Positions 55,237 to 64,000 of a stretch of DNA of 64,000 nucleotides are shown here, piece after piece. The notes beneath the pieces were generated by a model that saw nothing but the letters and a program-made list of their open reading frames with translations, made no database searches and was not told the origin of the DNA. Position 1 is the stretch's first letter, and each line of letters begins with the position of its first letter. The stretch covers positions 1,364,001 through 1,428,000 of the forward strand of contig NZ_CP133133.1 in assembly GCF_030908625.1 (NCBI RefSeq), written 5' to 3'. The DNA is from Paludicola sp. MB14-C6 (lineage in GTDB: Bacteria > Bacillota > Clostridia > Oscillospirales > Ruminococcaceae). The position numbers and the translations under genes were made by a program.

Positions 55237-57045
55237 TTAAATATGCATATTAAACATTTTTCTTAAACGAACATTTCTTGCAAACATATTTAACTGGTCA
55301 TATAAATCATCATAACGAGCCGCACAAAGCTCCCATTCAGAATTACGGTTGTTTGCAAACCAAAGCTTACGATGCAGTTCCTTTACTTGCAATAATTCTG
55401 CGGCTAAATCTAAAGCAGCTTTTGAATAAGGAATACCCTCTTCAATCGTTTTCACCTTTTTATGTGGTAAATTTGCAATTTTATTTGCAGTAAAGCTTGC
55501 TCTTGCAACGGTTAGATGCAATGCGTTAAACGCGTCCATATTTCTTATCGGGTGCAATGACGCTAAATCCAGTTTTGCTTTTGCCATTGCATTTTGGATA
55601 ACGGCAATATGCTCTTTATCTTTGAACGCAATAGGGTTAAATGGATTGTTAAACATCTCATTTTTAAATTCGTGCTCATGTTCTCTAGCAATTAAGCTAT
55701 CATGATGATAAACTGGCTCTAGCAATTGTGCTTGTTCTTCTGTAAAGCCAAAGAAAGAAGCATGATATAGATTAAAAATATCTTCATATGTGTATGTAGA
55801 TGCTGGTGACCAGCAGAAATTTCCACCAATTACAATGCCCGGCCATGCAAGTTCTCTTAATGTATCTCCGCCATCAGCCCAACATGACATAATCATACCA
55901 AGGCTTCTACCATTGTCTGCCGCAAGTAATCCTTTTGTGTTGTTATAGCAAGTTTTCACATCGCAAGAAAAACGTTTCCATGTCCAGCTGCCAGGAGAAA
56001 TATACATTTTTAAGTTTTGATTGTGCAATGCACTTACAAATGGATATTCCGGACGATAAGCGTAATCCCAAAATACAAACTCCGTTCCTTCCGGAAGCTC
56101 TTTTGCTCTATCAACCGGTACTGCATAATCACCCCAAGGTGGTGCAAAGAAATCGGCGTACATCATAAGGGTGCAATTGCGCTTTTTGAGTTCATTTGCA
56201 ATAAAGGTATAATGTTCAATAAATAATCGTCCACCCTCATCGTGTCCATAAACCTTTGTTAAATCAACCGGTTCATCTCCACCTGCATGGATGACACCTT
56301 CACCAAAAACTTCGATAATTTCGTCTAACATCATTAAGATTGCTTCACGTACTTTTGGATTCTTCGGATCCATTACATGGCTTACAGTACCATCTTCATA
56401 TTTTAATGCAAGCGGTTGCAGCTCTTCAATATTGGATAGCTTGTCAAAGTGACCTAATAAATTCACAATAGGTCTCATATCCATCTGCCACTCTTTTGCA
56501 AATGCAATAATCCCTTTCCATTCTTGTTTGCTCACAGGTTCGGAATAACGTCCCCAAGCAGGGATGCTGTCAAAACGGAACGTATCTTCCATATAGGGCA
56601 TATACGTATTATATTTATAACGTGCCAGCTTTTTAATAATATTAAAGAAATCATCCGTTGTAGAAATTTGACCTCTGGAAATATCATCGGATAATCCTCT
56701 AAAATGTAAAGATGGCTCATCTTGTACGATAAATTCTTTTAATTTATCGTCGTTTGCCAAAGACAACTCGGATAACGTAAATAATGCATACATTAACGCA
56801 CGTATTGTTTTTGCATAAATTGTAATTTTCTCTTTTTTTGCATCAATTTCATAAGCTTCTTCAGTTAATTCTTTCTTTACCCATGTAATGGGATAGGTAG
56901 CTTTGCCTTTTGCATTGGAATCGAAAATTTCGTTCGCAATTGGTAACGCTTTCAATATGGCTTCTTCCAAATAAAAATGTTTCAGCTCAAAAGGATCCTT
57001 TTTTACTTCAATTTGCTTCAGTTGTGGAATAATTTGTGTATTCAA
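55237..57045 (-). CDS. Beta-N-acetylhexosaminidase (GH20)
   Basis: 602 residues, no signal peptide. An N-terminal GH20b-like domain (about 1-105) is followed by the TIM barrel: FRGLSDDISRGQIS, HAGGDEPVDL (catalytic Asp-Glu pair) and later MSCWADGGDTLRE. It releases terminal GlcNAc/GalNAc by substrate-assisted catalysis. Cytoplasmic location suggests it acts on imported oligosaccharides or muropeptides. Confidence 0.9.
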   Translation of the reverse strand: MNTQIIPQLKQIEVKKDPFELKHFYLEEAILKALPIANEIFDSNAKGKATYPITWVKKELTEEAYEIDAKKEKITIYAKTIRALMYALFTLSELSLANDDKLKEFIVQDEPSLHFRGLSDDISRGQISTTDDFFNIIKKLARYKYNTYMPYMEDTFRFDSIPAWGRYSEPVSKQEWKGIIAFAKEWQMDMRPIVNLLGHFDKLSNIEELQPLALKYEDGTVSHVMDPKNPKVREAILMMLDEIIEVFGEGVIHAGGDEPVDLTKVYGHDEGGRLFIEHYTFIANELKKRNCTLMMYADFFAPPWGDYAVPVDRAKELPEGTEFVFWDYAYRPEYPFVSALHNQNLKMYISPGSWTWKRFSCDVKTCYNNTKGLLAADNGRSLGMIMSCWADGGDTLRELAWPGIVIGGNFCWSPASTYTYEDIFNLYHASFFGFTEEQAQLLEPVYHHDSLIAREHEHEFKNEMFNNPFNPIAFKDKEHIAVIQNAMAKAKLDLASLHPIRNMDAFNALHLTVARASFTANKIANLPHKKVKTIEEGIPYSKAALDLAAELLQVKELHRKLWFANNRNSEWELCAARYDDLYDQLNMFARNVRLRKMFNMHI

Positions 57046-57232
57046 AATGTTCCCCTCCTATTTTGTCTTTCCGTTTATTTGTTAAAAAACATAACTAAAG
57101 TTATTATAGTTAAGTGAAAATAAAAACGCAATACGGATACAAAAAATAGATTAAAATTTTCAAAAACCTTTTCTTTATATCTCTCAATATGCTATAATAA
57201 TCATAATTACTAATTAAGAAAGAGGTATCAGA

Positions 57233-57646
57233 ATGCAATATGAAAAGTCCTGTGGCGCGATTGTATATCGCAAGCACCACGGAAACATTGAGCTTTTACT
57301 GATCAAAAATGCCAATGGCGGACATTGGTCTTTTCCAAAAGGTCATGTAGAAGGAAAAGAAACTGAGATTGAAACTGCAGTTCGAGAAATCAAAGAAGAA
57401 ACAAGCATTGATGTTGTATTAGATGAATCCTTTCGAGAAGTTATTACTTACGCACCAAAGAAAGATATTACAAAAGATGTTATTTACTTTTTAGCAAAGG
57501 CAACATCATATGACTACACCCCACAAAAAGAAGAAATTTCAAAAATAAAATGGGTTGAAATTAACAATGCACATACATTATTAAGCTATGACAACGATCG
57601 CCAGCTTGTTTTAAAAGCCAAAAATATTATCAAAGATATATATTAA
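57233..57646 (+). CDS. NUDIX hydrolase
   Basis: 137 residues. The NUDIX box is seen as GHVEGKETEIETAVREIKEETSID. The start (SCGAIVYRKHHGNIELLLIKN) resembles bis(5'-nucleosyl)-tetraphosphatases. Probable nucleotide-polyphosphate clean-up enzyme. Confidence 0.9.
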   Translation: MQYEKSCGAIVYRKHHGNIELLLIKNANGGHWSFPKGHVEGKETEIETAVREIKEETSIDVVLDESFREVITYAPKKDITKDVIYFLAKATSYDYTPQKEEISKIKWVEINNAHTLLSYDNDRQLVLKAKNIIKDIY

Positions 57647-57671
57647 TAAGTTTTAGAATCGAGGGGTATTT

Positions 57672-58634
57672 ATGGCAAAATCTTATTTATTGCCAAAAGC
57701 AAGCAAACAGTTTAAATCCAATCTACACGCACACACCATTCACTCAGACGGAGCATTGACACCACAGCAAATGAAGGCTTTGTATCAAGAACATGGATAT
57801 CATATTATTGCCTACACTGACCATAATGTTTTGAATTACTTTAAAGAACTGGATGAAGAAAACTTTTTAGCTCTTTGTGGATATGAGGTTGACGCCTACA
57901 CTCAAAACTCATATGGTGGATTTGAAAAAACTTGCCACTTAAACTTGATTGCACGCAACCCGCAAACTGCTAAATTCATTGAAAAACCCGCAATATACTC
58001 TGTAGATAGTATTAACGATACGATAGAAAAGCTATACCAAGCAAACTACATTATTCATTACAATCATCCAGGATGGTCAGCTGAAGAACCAGCAGACTAT
58101 TTAAATCTAAATCATATCTCTGCTATGGAAATTTACAACCACGGTTGTGAAGTGGAAACCAACGATGGTGATGCAAGAAACCACTATGACATTATACTGA
58201 AACACGGGTTGCATTGGAATTGTATTTCTACAGATGATAATCATAACCACAATACTTTACCAAATAATACATTAAGAACCGAAACCGATTCTTGTGGCGG
58301 TTACACAATGATTTGTGCTCCAACGCTTACATATGACTCCGTTATTCAAGCCCTAGACGATGGTAATTACTATTGCTGCATGGGTGAAGGTGCTCCTGAA
58401 ATATATCACTATTATATAGAAGATTCAAAGCTTGTTATCGATTGTTCTCCGGTAAAAGGAGTTTTTGTAAAAAGCAACTCAATTGGCGCTCGTTTTCACA
58501 GAACTTCAACAACCGATTCTATTACTCATGCTGAATTTGATTTAACTACACTGCGTGGTGATGAGCCATACCTTCGTATTGAGCTAGCAGATAGTAAACG
58601 TCGTATGACTTTTACCAATCCTTATTATTTATAA
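57672..58634 (+). CDS. PHP-domain phosphoesterase
   Basis: 320 residues. Metal-binding motifs of PHP proteins: NLHAHTIHSDG near residue 20, YTDHN, ALCGYEVDAY, NHPGW and TDDNHNHN. It probably hydrolyses a phosphoester with two or three metal ions; no polymerase or histidinol-phosphatase context. Starts 26 bp after the NUDIX gene. Confidence 0.85.
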   Translation: MAKSYLLPKASKQFKSNLHAHTIHSDGALTPQQMKALYQEHGYHIIAYTDHNVLNYFKELDEENFLALCGYEVDAYTQNSYGGFEKTCHLNLIARNPQTAKFIEKPAIYSVDSINDTIEKLYQANYIIHYNHPGWSAEEPADYLNLNHISAMEIYNHGCEVETNDGDARNHYDIILKHGLHWNCISTDDNHNHNTLPNNTLRTETDSCGGYTMICAPTLTYDSVIQALDDGNYYCCMGEGAPEIYHYYIEDSKLVIDCSPVKGVFVKSNSIGARFHRTSTTDSITHAEFDLTTLRGDEPYLRIELADSKRRMTFTNPYYL

Positions 58635-58661
58635 AATGTAATCTCTTAAATTTAAAATTTT

Positions 58662-58703
58662 GAAGCGAGAAACTTGCCACAAGGCAATTTTCTCGCTTTT
58701 TTA
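58662..58703 (+). terminator. Terminator after the PHP gene
   Basis: AAGCGAGAAA pairs with TTTCTCGCTT, inner CTTGCC/GGCAA, then Ts. Confidence 0.85.
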
Positions 58704-58791
58704 TTATTGATAAAATCAATTATTTTCGCTATTAAATTATAAATTATTACAAATAAATTACCATGCTGTTTATAAATATAACATAAAACAT

Positions 58792-58818
58792 TAAATTTTT
58801 ATATATTTTTGTCGATAG
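58792..58818 (+). promoter_or_regulatory. Sigma-28 (SigD/FliA)-like promoter
   Basis: TAAA (58792-58795), 15-bp spacer, GTCGATAG (58811-58818), against the flagellar consensus TAAA-N15-GCCGATAA. It lies about 40 bp before the flagellinolysin start. Confidence 0.72.
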
Positions 58819-58855
58819 TATTTATGCAGTACAATTCTATGAAAGGGGGAAAATT

Positions 58856-60592
58856 ATGAGAATAAGAGATAATGCGTTATCATTAAATTTAATTAATGCA
58901 ATGAACAGCAATACACGTGCACAATCTAAGACCTTAGAAAAGCTGTCCGGTGGATCTCGAATCAATCGAGCTGGAGACGATGCATCAGGTCTTTGCATTA
59001 GTGAAAAAATGCAAGCACAAATTCGTGGATTAAGCCAAGCACAAAGGAATTCACAAGATGCTGTTTCGCTTATACAAGTAACAGATGGTGCGCTGCAAGA
59101 AGTACATAGCTGTTTACAACGTATTGATGAACTTTTAGTTCAATCTTCAACCGCTACTTACAGTGATGGTGATCGTAATAATATTCAATCTGAAATTAGT
59201 GCATTGTTAAACGAAGTGGATCACATTGCTGACAGTACAAAGTTCAACAATATTAGTCTTCTTGACGGCTCACAATCATCCGGAATATCTGATAGTGCAA
59301 AGAATAAATTTGTCAGCTGGTTAAATGGATCTTGGCTACAAGATGCCGCTACAAAAGTAGAGAGCACAACCGGTTGGAAATTAAATTCTGGGACTTCACT
59401 TTCGGTAAAATTTGAACAGTTAAACGGTTCTGCTGTTGCAAGTATGTCTGGTTGGTATTTAGGTAGCGACTTAAAATTGTCTGTAAACACAGATTACATG
59501 AAAGGAGATCTTACCTATCAAGGTACTGATGGCCCTACATTAGGTGGGATTCCTACTGACCGTTTAATCACTCATGAAATGGTTCATGGATTTATGTTTA
59601 ACAACGTTTCTACCACAGCAACGCCAAAATCTTGGTTTATCGAAGGTCTTGCAGAAGCTGTTCATGGCGCAAGTGACAACCGTTATTATGGCTTTGAACA
59701 AGGCTTCAATTCTGACTTTAAATCCATTAACGACGAATTGCAATCCTTTGATTTCACAAGCAGTGGTAACAATTCAAAAAATTACACGATTGGATTTATT
59801 GCAACAAGCTATTTGTATACAAAAGTAGAAGCAAAGTCAAGCGGAAGCTTTAAAACAATGCTTGGTGAAATGGATCAAACAGATGAAACCTTTGAACAAC
59901 TGGTATGTAAATATACAGGGGCAGCTGATTATTCCAGCTTTGTTACTACTATGAAAAATACTGCAACTGCAGCTTTGACAAGTAATAAGTTTAATGATGA
60001 TTTTTTAGTAAAAGAATGTGGTATTAACCTTACAGATGGTAAGGCTGACCCATTAACCGGCGGTGATGCTTCATCTTCCGATGTTATCGCCAATATTGGT
60101 GCAGAAGTAAAACCATCCGCTTCTTCTACTACCTTAAAACTCGGTTCAACTGATGTTACTGTTAACTGGTCCGACGATTCAGCTACCAACACTAATAGTG
60201 GTGGTATTGTATTGCAGATAGGTGATACTGCCGATCAGTCTATGGTTATGGAAATCAAGAGTGCGAAAACCGCAGATTTGGGTATTGATAAAATATCAGC
60301 ATCTACACAAGAAGATGCTCAAAAATCAATTGCTTTATGCCAAGCTGCGATTAACACCGTTTCTGATATGCGTGGTACATTAGGTGCATATCAAAATCGT
60401 TTAGAGCATACTATGTTCAATTTATCTACTACAGAAGAAAATACAACTTCTGCATTCAGCCGTATTCATGATACTGATATGGCTAAGGAAATGCTAAACT
60501 ATATGAAGAATAATGTTTTAGCTCAATCCAATCAATATTTGTTTTCCCATGTAAAACAAATACCAAATCAAGTACTGCAATTATTACAATAA
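58856..60592 (+). CDS. Flagellinolysin: flagellin with embedded zinc metalloprotease domain
   Basis: 578 residues, GAAAGGGGG before the ATG. Residues 1-140 are the flagellin D0/D1 N-terminus (KLSGGSRINRAGDDASGLCISEKM). Residues about 440-578 are the D1/D0 C-terminus (FSRIHDTDMAKEMLNYMKNNVLAQSNQYLF). Between them lies a protease with H240-E-M-V-H244 and Glu263 in WFIEGLAEAVHG as likely third zinc ligand. This is the known flagellinolysin architecture, which assembles into flagella that cut proteins. No signal peptide is needed, as export is by the flagellar apparatus. No other flagellar gene lies in the window. Confidence 0.93.
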   Translation: MRIRDNALSLNLINAMNSNTRAQSKTLEKLSGGSRINRAGDDASGLCISEKMQAQIRGLSQAQRNSQDAVSLIQVTDGALQEVHSCLQRIDELLVQSSTATYSDGDRNNIQSEISALLNEVDHIADSTKFNNISLLDGSQSSGISDSAKNKFVSWLNGSWLQDAATKVESTTGWKLNSGTSLSVKFEQLNGSAVASMSGWYLGSDLKLSVNTDYMKGDLTYQGTDGPTLGGIPTDRLITHEMVHGFMFNNVSTTATPKSWFIEGLAEAVHGASDNRYYGFEQGFNSDFKSINDELQSFDFTSSGNNSKNYTIGFIATSYLYTKVEAKSSGSFKTMLGEMDQTDETFEQLVCKYTGAADYSSFVTTMKNTATAALTSNKFNDDFLVKECGINLTDGKADPLTGGDASSSDVIANIGAEVKPSASSTTLKLGSTDVTVNWSDDSATNTNSGGIVLQIGDTADQSMVMEIKSAKTADLGIDKISASTQEDAQKSIALCQAAINTVSDMRGTLGAYQNRLEHTMFNLSTTEENTTSAFSRIHDTDMAKEMLNYMKNNVLAQSNQYLFSHVKQIPNQVLQLLQ

Positions 60593-60599
60593 CTATCAA

Positions 60600-60645
60600 C
60601 AATAGCAGAACCCTTTTCAACTTCGTAAAAAGGCTCTGCTATTGT
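60600..60645 (+). terminator. Flagellinolysin terminator
   Basis: AATAGCAGA pairs with TCTGCTATT, with TTTT/AAAA inside, then Ts. Confidence 0.85.
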
Positions 60646-60684
60646 TCTTTTTATTCTGTACCAATTAAATTTATCTTGTTTAGC

Positions 60685-61242
60685 TCATTCTTTTTTCTTA
60701 TTCAATAATACAAAATGAATATGATCTTCCCATTTCCCATTTATTTTTAAATAAGATTTTGCTAATCCCTCTTTTTCAAAATGAAGTTTTTCCACCACCC
60801 GTAACGATTGTACATTTCTAGGCATAATATTCGCCTCTAATCGATGCAATCCCAAATCATGAAAGGCTATAAAAATTAACTTTTCTAAAGCCTCGGTGAT
60901 ATAGCCTTTATTCAATTCATTTTTATGACATTTATAAGCGACATAACCTGATTGAAATGGGCCCATAATGATATTGTTAATTCCAACTAATCCAATAATT
61001 CGTTCTGGATTTTCCTTTTGAAATATCCAATACCGCACTCCTGTTTGATATTGAAATTGAATCCAATCTTGTTTTAATATTACCTTTTGTGTTGCCAACG
61101 TCACAAAATCGTTTGGATGTTTGGGCTCTGTAACTTGCAAAAAAGGATCATTTTCTTTATAATAGGCTAAAACCTGTTTTTTTAAACGTGGATTGGATTG
61201 CATCAATAATAACCGATTTGTTTCATATGTTGTTTGAAGCAT
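60685..61242 (-). CDS. GNAT family acetyltransferase (RimJ/RimL-like)
   Basis: 185 residues. TNRLLLMQSN start, RYWIFQKENPERIIGLVGINNIIMG, then YVAYKCHKNELNKGYITEALEKLIFIAF and HRLEANIMPRNVQSLRVVEKLHFEKEG show the alanine-acetyltransferase-like subgroup. Substrate not known; ribosomal protein or small amine are the family options. Confidence 0.88.
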   Translation of the reverse strand: MLQTTYETNRLLLMQSNPRLKKQVLAYYKENDPFLQVTEPKHPNDFVTLATQKVILKQDWIQFQYQTGVRYWIFQKENPERIIGLVGINNIIMGPFQSGYVAYKCHKNELNKGYITEALEKLIFIAFHDLGLHRLEANIMPRNVQSLRVVEKLHFEKEGLAKSYLKINGKWEDHIHFVLLNKKKE

Positions 61243-61326
61243 TGTTTCTTACCTCGATAATCAAAATAAAACATTCTGATTTATTGTTGAGCAATTTATA
61301 TCTTCTCATTCAAAAAGCTATAACGA

Positions 61327-61354
61327 AAGCCCAGCATTATTTTGCTGGGCTTTG
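61327..61354 (-). terminator. namZ operon terminator
   Basis: AAAGCCCAGCA pairs with TGCTGGGCTTT, 5 bp after the stop. Confidence 0.85.
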
Positions 61355-61358
61355 ATAA

Positions 61359-62504
61359 TTAATATAATAAATACGGCTGAATACTCTCTTGATAAGTCTT
61401 ACACTTTTCCTCTTGCTCTGCAAAAAATGCGATTGGATCAAAATTGTCTTTGCGAATTGAATCTGTTCCCAACAGTAAATCTATAAATGGGTTTGCGCCC
61501 TCTTTTAATGGAGCTAAAAACTCAAACTCTGAATGTAATTTACGAATAGAATTCACTAACACAACTCCCAGTTTAAATGGTTCAAACCCGTCTCTATTTA
61601 TAATGTGAATCTGAACACCGCAGCATAATTGATCTTGATGTTTAGAAAAAGTAGGTTTGAAATAAGTCTCTCTTAAAAGAAAACCTTTCAGACCATAACC
61701 GTTCACCATCTCTATCACCTTCTGTGCATTCATCCAAGGAGCACCTATAGTTTCAAATGGCTTTGTTGTTCCTCTGCCTTCTGATACATTCGTGCCTTCA
61801 AATAAGCAAGTACCAATATATGCAATGCATGAATCAATTGTTGGCAAATTCGGAGATGGAGAAATCCAAACCAAGTCCGTTTCATCATAATATTTTGTTC
61901 TGTCATAGCCATTAATTTTTACTATATGTAGATTTGCGTTTATATTTTGCTCTTTGTTAATGTATTGAGCATATTCTCCCATCGTCAACCCGTAGCGAGT
62001 TGCAATCGGAAATCTACCAACAAAGGATTTGAATGCTGGATCCAATACCGTTCCCTCTATTTTTGCTCCACCAATTGGATTCGGTCTATCTAATACAACT
62101 AGTGGTTTTCCTACCCTTGCGCAATCTTCCATAGCGTATGCTAATGTATAAAGATAAGTATAAAATCTTGCCCCTACATCTTGAATATCAAATATCATGA
62201 CATCAATGGTATCTAAAATTTCATCACTAATATGAGGAGTATGTCCATATAGGCTATAAACAGGTAAATTTGTTTTAGGATCATCATAACTTTCCACCTT
62301 ATCGCCTGCTTGCAAATCACCTCTTACGCCATGTTCGGGGGAAAACATACAAGCCAAATTGTATTCCATATGTAGAATATCTATTGTTGATTGCAAGCTT
62401 TTGTTAACTCCTGTGGGATTGGTAATTAACCCAATTCGTTTGTTCGTCAATATCTCTTTGACTTGATCTAAATTATCAATACCGCACATTAATTTTTGTT
62501 TCAT
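61359..62504 (-). CDS. namZ: Exo-beta-N-acetylmuramidase NamZ-like (DUF1343, GH171)
   Basis: 381 residues. RIGLITNPTGVNKSLQSTIDILH, FSPEHGVRGDLQAGDKVESY, DVMIFDIQDVGARFYTYLYTLAYAMEDC and FEGTNVSEGRGTTKPFE are DUF1343 hallmarks. NamZ (B. subtilis YbbC) removes MurNAc from peptidoglycan fragments. No signal peptide, so it would act inside the cell. Paired with a beta-lactamase-fold gene 19 bp upstream. Confidence 0.92.
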   Translation of the reverse strand: MKQKLMCGIDNLDQVKEILTNKRIGLITNPTGVNKSLQSTIDILHMEYNLACMFSPEHGVRGDLQAGDKVESYDDPKTNLPVYSLYGHTPHISDEILDTIDVMIFDIQDVGARFYTYLYTLAYAMEDCARVGKPLVVLDRPNPIGGAKIEGTVLDPAFKSFVGRFPIATRYGLTMGEYAQYINKEQNINANLHIVKINGYDRTKYYDETDLVWISPSPNLPTIDSCIAYIGTCLFEGTNVSEGRGTTKPFETIGAPWMNAQKVIEMVNGYGLKGFLLRETYFKPTFSKHQDQLCCGVQIHIINRDGFEPFKLGVVLVNSIRKLHSEFEFLAPLKEGANPFIDLLLGTDSIRKDNFDPIAFFAEQEEKCKTYQESIQPYLLY

Positions 62505-62523
62505 TTCCGTCTCTCCTTTTCGT

Positions 62524-63561
62524 TTATATCTTATCTAAGCCTAACCAAACACTATTATGAAACTGCTTACGAAAACGAATGATCTCATTATTTTCTCTGC
62601 CATAATGAACACGATTGGTTAATAGAATTGCATAGTATCCCGTTTCTTTATCCACCATAATAGATGTTCCTGTAAAGCCAGTATGTCCATAACTTCCCTG
62701 TGAGAACAAATCTCCTGCAAAGTTTGGAACATCGCCACTCAATGCAAATCCTAATCCTCGATTTTCACTCATTCCATGCGTGTAGTTTTCAATTGCTTTT
62801 TCAAACATTCTATTTGATAAATAACCTTTTCCTCGCTTACTCAACATAGCAGTAAATGCAATCATATCGTCGAGTGTCGCAAAAACACCTGCATTACCGG
62901 CAACACCGCCAAGAAATCGAGCATTTTCATCATGCACCACTCCTTTTAAATAGCTACCGGTATCTTTTGAAAACTCAGTTGCTACAACATCCGTTGCAGT
63001 TGGACAATAACAAGCTGCTTTCATATTGAGTGGTTGAAATACATACTTTTGAACTAACTTGTCTAGTGAATCACCGAATACTTGCTCTAAAATATTGCCT
63101 AGCACGATATAACCCATACAGCTATATTGCACATCTGTATTTGTTTTGTAAGCTAAGTCTTGCTTTAATATTGTATCAATTGCTTGATCTGGGCGAATAT
63201 TCATTAACCACAAAGGCATATGGCTTGCTATTCCACTTGAATGTGTCAATAGGTTTTGAATTCGAATATCCGCTTTATCATATGGATTTTCAAAAAAACG
63301 ACTGAGCGTATCATCTAAGCATAACTTTCCTTGTTGAATTGCTTGAAATGCAACCATTGTTGTTCCAATAACCTTTGATAATGATGCCATATCAAACAAC
63401 GTTTGTTCCGTTAAAGGTTTTTGTTCTGGAAAAAGCTGTGCATTTCCAAAACTTTTTTTCAAGTAAACTGCATTTCCTTTTCCGATTGCTATCGCTGCGC
63501 AAGGAAATACCTTATCTTGAATTGCTTGTTCGACTAGAGTTATTGTTTTATCAAAATTCAT
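62524..63561 (-). CDS. Beta-lactamase-fold serine hydrolase, AmiE/YbbE-like
   Basis: 345 residues. Ser-x-x-Lys motif in MASLSKVIG, Tyr of the second motif in QYSCMGY, and a third motif-like HTGFTG near the end place it in the class C beta-lactamase/esterase family (S12). In B. subtilis the namZ neighbour amiE (ybbE) is an N-acetylmuramyl-L-alanine amidase of this fold; the same pairing here suggests peptidoglycan recycling. Other S12 activities remain possible. Confidence 0.85.
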   Translation of the reverse strand: MNFDKTITLVEQAIQDKVFPCAAIAIGKGNAVYLKKSFGNAQLFPEQKPLTEQTLFDMASLSKVIGTTMVAFQAIQQGKLCLDDTLSRFFENPYDKADIRIQNLLTHSSGIASHMPLWLMNIRPDQAIDTILKQDLAYKTNTDVQYSCMGYIVLGNILEQVFGDSLDKLVQKYVFQPLNMKAACYCPTATDVVATEFSKDTGSYLKGVVHDENARFLGGVAGNAGVFATLDDMIAFTAMLSKRGKGYLSNRMFEKAIENYTHGMSENRGLGFALSGDVPNFAGDLFSQGSYGHTGFTGTSIMVDKETGYYAILLTNRVHYGRENNEIIRFRKQFHNSVWLGLDKI

Positions 63562-63665
63562 GAGATACCTCTTCTCTTGAAAAACAGGGTTTAACGCACC
63601 CGTTAAACCCTATTATTACTCTCATTATTTATTTTTCAAACCTTTGTGCTTTCAAGTTCTAAAAA

Positions 63666-64000
63666 TTAAAACTCAGATTTATATTCTCTCATTGACATCG
63701 GCTCAATCATAAATGTTTGTGCTCTTGTTGTTCTAGCTTCAATTCCTCTTACACGCATTAAATGTGTATAATAATCTTTGTATTTAAAGTCTTTTGAGTT
63801 AATGGTAAACCAATGGTGAGAAATTGCTTTTTCCCATAGTTCAAATCCCTCATCTGATACTTCCATATAGGTATGTGGAACGAAATCGTATGGATCTTCC
63901 CAGTTTTCGCAATAGTATGGACCTTTTGCAAAATGAGCTGGTAATTCACGTTCTACGGTTGGCAATCCAGCAAGTAATTGTGCATCAAAAACAAGCTTAT
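63666..64000 (-). CDS. Unrecognised protein, C-terminal part (partial)
   Basis: The frame stays open to the right edge (KLVFDAQLLAGLPTVERELP), so the gene starts outside the window. Visible are ~111 residues with Trp- and Tyr-rich text (WEDPYDFVPHTYMEVSDEG, ELWEKAISHHWFTI) and MIEPMSMREYKSEF at the end. Family not recognised. It is upstream of the AmiE-like gene on the same strand with a ~100-bp gap. Confidence 0.6.
   Translation of the reverse strand, partial: KLVFDAQLLAGLPTVERELPAHFAKGPYYCENWEDPYDFVPHTYMEVSDEGFELWEKAISHHWFTINSKDFKYKDYYTHLMRVRGIEARTTRAQTFMIEPMSMREYKSEF

Overview
The window comes from a low-GC, spore-forming and probably motile Clostridia-type Firmicute. The evidence is spoVAC/AD/AE, a flagellin-type gene behind a sigma-28-like promoter, a T-box leader, strong AGGAGG ribosome sites with many TTG/GTG starts, and lepA, rplM-rpsI, gdhA, asnB and ilvE of Firmicutes type. 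REP-like palindromes of a kind common in gut Clostridia also occur. About 1-25,900 is accessory DNA ending at a tRNA-Lys gene; from lepA (26,258) onward the content looks like ordinary chromosome.

Accessory region. (a) 1-4,850: the 3' end of a group II intron lies inside a TadA/CpaF-type secretion ATPase gene, followed by tadB, tadC, a DUF4320-like and a pseudopilin-like gene, and small genes. This is a Tad-like surface apparatus of the sort carried by Clostridia integrative elements. (b) 5,035-6,660: a tyrosine recombinase and a serine resolvase. (c) 6,790-18,780: an array of mostly single genes, all on the minus strand. They are separated by a recurrent core (consensus TAAACATAATGGGAAGTT) at the right edge of loosely palindromic spacers. 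Cargo includes a GNAT, two nearly identical coiled-coil genes, a DUF4393/Abi-alpha protein, small unknowns, an OLD-type ATPase/TOPRIM nuclease with a membrane protein, an HD hydrolase and a zinc-hook-like ATPase. The duplicated coiled-coil unit begins and ends at the core, which suggests cassette-like, site-specific shuffling of defence-type genes. (d) 18,820-24,790: a repair module bounded by about 120-bp direct repeats. It holds an ImmA/IrrE peptidase, an XRE repressor, a Y-family polymerase, DUF3006, a ComEC-like metallo-hydrolase lipoprotein, an ATP-dependent ligase and Ku. GTTCGTT motifs upstream of both the polymerase and Ku suggest one regulon. (e) 25,247-25,900: no convincing gene, but a strong plus-strand promoter and many hairpins, so probably a large structured RNA next to tRNA-Lys.

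Chromosomal part. lepA; a DUF4091 protein; a NatAB-like ABC exporter and an orphan ABC ATPase; rplM-rpsI; three Pro/Gln-rich small membrane proteins; gdhA; the spoVA operon; a holin plus SPOR-amidase pair; ilvE; trpB behind a Trp T-box; asnB; a transglutaminase-like lipoprotein; a PPi-type phosphofructokinase homologue; a tandemly duplicated lipoprotein with REP-like repeats; a GH20 hexosaminidase; NUDIX and PHP proteins; a flagellinolysin (flagellin carrying a zinc metalloprotease domain); and a NamZ plus beta-lactamase-fold (AmiE-like) pair for cell-wall sugar salvage.

The points most worth following up are the cassette-like array, the repair module with its shared operator, the ncRNA candidate, and the sigma-28-controlled flagellinolysin.
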